Below, in pieces: positions 60,062-64,000 of a stretch of 64,000 nucleotides of DNA. Under the pieces are notes generated by a model that saw only the letters and a list, made by a program, of their open reading frames with translations, searched no databases and was not told the origin of the DNA. Origin of the DNA: Rhodanobacter sp. Soil772 (GTDB lineage Bacteria; Pseudomonadota; Gammaproteobacteria; Xanthomonadales; Rhodanobacteraceae); the NCBI RefSeq assembly GCF_001428385.1, contig NZ_LMSK01000001.1, positions 1,244,358-1,308,357 of the forward strand, in the 5' to 3' direction. Position 1 is the first letter of the stretch. The number at the start of each line of letters is the position of its first letter. The position numbers and the translations under genes are program-made.

Positions 60062-61377
60062 TCAAGCAGGCAATTGCGCGATCAGCAAACCCGACAGATG
60101 TTCGCGCAGCGCCTTGTTCGGCAGATCGTCCAGCACCGCGCGGCAGAACGCGGCGGTCAGCAGCGCGCGGGCCTCGGTCAACGGGATGCCGCGCGAACGC
60201 AGGTAGAACAGCGAGCGTTCGTCGAGCTGGCCCACGGTGGCGCCGTGCGCGGCCTTCACCTCGTCGGCGTAGATTTCCAGTTCCGGCTTGGTGTCGATCT
60301 CGGCGGTCGGCGACAGCAGCAGGTTCTTGTTGTTGAGGCTGGCATCGCTGCCGTCGGCGCCGGGGGCCACCACGATCGCGCCGCGGAATACCCCGCGCGC
60401 GCGGTCGTTGGCGACGCCGCGCCAGTTGGACGTGGAAGTGGTGTTCAGCGCCTGGTGGCGGATCGCCAGCTGGGTATCGACATGCTGGCGGCCGTGCGGC
60501 ATGAACGCGCCACGGGTATGCAGCTGCGCCTCGTCGCCGATCAGCTCGGCCTGCAGGTCGTGCCGCACCAGCGCGCCGCCCAGTTCCAGCACGTGCAGCA
60601 GCGCCTGCGCGCGCGCGTGCAGGCGCAGGCCGCTGCGGCGAATCAGGTTGGCGCCGAGCGCGGCGTTCTGCAGCACGGTGTGATGAAGCCGAGCACCCTC
60701 GCGCAGTTCGATGTCGCTGACCAGGGTGGCCAGCTGGGCCTGCTCGCCGCTGCTCACGTAGTGCTCGACCAGGCTCAGCGAGGCGCCCTCGCCCAGCTCG
60801 ATCACGTTGCGTGCATGCCAGGCCAGTTCGGCTTCGGCTGCGGCACCGACGAAGACCAGGTGCACCGGCGCACTGATTTGCGCGCGGGCAGCGACCCGCA
60901 GCACCACGCCGTCGCCGGCGCTGGCGGCGTTGATCCGCACGAATGCATCGGCGGCTTCGCGGACATGCCCGACCAGAGCCGGCCGCGACAGCGCGAAGCG
61001 CAGCGGCTCCGCATCGCCGCGCAACGCCTGCGACAGCGGCTGCAGCGAAAGACCGTCGGGCAGCGCATCGGAAGCCGACAGGTCGGCGCGGAACACGCCG
61101 TTGACGAAGACCAGCCGCGGCCCGTCGACGCCGGGCAACGCGAACGCCGCCGCATCGACGACACGCGTTGCAGCCGCCGCATCGCCACCGGCGAAGCTGC
61201 GCTGGCCGAGTCCGCGCAGCGCGGTGTACTTCCACGCCTCGACCCGCGCGTCGGGCAGGCCGCCGGCGGCGAACGCCGCGCGGTTCTCGCGCCGCGACGC
61301 GTCCAGCCAGGCAATGCCGCTGGCCGGCAGCGGCGCGTCGAGCAGCGACGCGACCAACGGCAGGGATGCCGGCTGGC

Positions 61378-61381
<4 letters not shown>
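60062..61381 (-). CDS. sufD: Fe-S cluster assembly protein SufD
   Basis: A 439-residue scaffold subunit of the SufBC2D complex. Typical elements are ARVEAWKYTALRGL near residue 45 and the C-terminal beta-helix with HGATVGQLDERSLFYLRSRG and IPLTEARALLTAAFC. Its ATG overlaps the sufC stop (ATGA). Confidence 0.95.
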
Positions 61382-62157
<776 letters not shown>

Positions 62158-62187
62158 GGTTTCGTGCCTTTTACTGCCTTGACTGCC

Positions 62188-62265
62188 GTCATTCCCGCGA
62201 ACGCGGGAATCCATGGGCACCCTTGCGACAAAGTCAAAATGGGTTCCCGCTTTCGCGGGAATGAC
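62188..62265. repeat. REP-like palindromes, inverted pair between sufB and sufC
   Basis: GTCATTCCCGCGAACGCGGG (from 62188) and GGTTCCCGCTTTCGCGGGAA (62242-62261) are hairpin-forming copies in opposite orientation, separated by about 25 bases. The same core lies at 4228. The pair sits in the 134-base gap between sufB and sufC, inside an operon, so a role in mRNA stability is possible. Confidence 0.8.
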
Positions 62266-62291
62266 GCCTTCCGGTGCGTTGTTGGTACAGA

Positions 62292-63766
<1,475 letters not shown>

Positions 63767-63770
<4 letters not shown>

Positions 63771-64000
63771 TCGGTGGTGACCCGGCGGGCTTTCGCCGGC
63801 ATGGCGATCTCGCTCACGGGTACGGCGGCGATCCTGCGCGATGGCCGTGGCGGTTGCGGCTTGAGCATGTCGGCCAGGCTGACTGCGCGCAGCGCGTTGT
63901 CCAGCACGTTGTTGACCAGCTGCCAGCTGCCGCGCACGCCGCACTGCGACTCGCGGTCGCACTGGCCTTCGGCCACGCTGCACTCGGTCATGCCAATCGG
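63767..64000 (-). CDS. Rrf2 family suf operon regulator, C-terminal part
   Basis: The last 77 codons of a gene that starts beyond the right edge. The fragment has [18 protein letters not shown]: three cysteines in the position of the iron-sulfur ligands of Rrf2/IscR regulators (Cys, Cys, Cys), followed by [21 protein letters not shown]. Such proteins sense cluster status and control suf transcription. It overlaps sufB. Confidence 0.88.

Overview
The window looks like a chromosomal segment of a GC-rich gammaproteobacterium of the order Xanthomonadales, most likely family Rhodanobacteraceae (Rhodanobacter, Dyella or Luteibacter type). This is inferred from the gene content and order (leuS-lptE-holA-nadD, pqiA-pqiA-pqiB-pqiC, an Rrf2-sufBCDS operon), the frequent ATGA start/stop overlaps and the REP-like palindromes between genes. 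I saw no rRNA, tRNA, CRISPR array or complete insertion sequence. Most of the window is ordinary core genome, densely packed with genes.

Layout. 1-600: start of an aroG-type DAHP synthase gene on the minus strand, preceded by a well-formed transcription attenuator with a 27-residue leader peptide containing LYFWFYGY. 650-3530: MpaB-like DUF2236 protein and a NERD-domain superfamily I helicase. 3540-8650: minus-strand operon leuS-lptE-holA-nadD; leuS carries an in-frame insertion of repeat DNA. 8750-12330: pqi operon with PqiA split into two genes. 12450-19710: cnoX, a DUF4442 protein, an ECF sigma factor with a membrane partner, a 21-bp minisatellite lying in frame behind a small conserved gene, a hicAB toxin-antitoxin pair, a DUF502 membrane protein and an M14 peptidase whose 3' end runs into repeats resembling an IS end. 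19820-25360: M13 peptidase lipoprotein, then a Fur-box-controlled TonB siderophore receptor and its PiuC-type dioxygenase. 25460-33800: rapA, rhomboid protease, NlpC/P60 hydrolase, yggS, an M20 peptidase, a ComEA-like protein, a SET-domain protein and a GNAT. 33860-37000: membrane protein and M1 peptidase. 37390-43910: two-component system followed by a tripartite ABC efflux system.

43975-52607 holds the most unusual block: alpha/beta hydrolase, two ArnE/ArnF-like half-transporters, a DegT-type aminotransferase, an arginase-fold protein, a FemAB/GNAT acyltransferase, an acyl carrier protein, a FabF-like ketosynthase, a class III aminotransferase and a HAD phosphatase. The genes are in four transcription units of alternating direction. 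They suggest synthesis and export of an acylated amino compound or lipid; the product is unknown.

52740-64000: MipA/OmpV outer membrane protein, Rieske ferredoxin and GNAT pair, a second M13 peptidase, a PanE-like reductase, a YihG-like acyltransferase, and the suf iron-sulfur operon (Rrf2 regulator, sufB, sufC, sufD, sufS), whose intergenic gaps contain REP-like inverted repeats.
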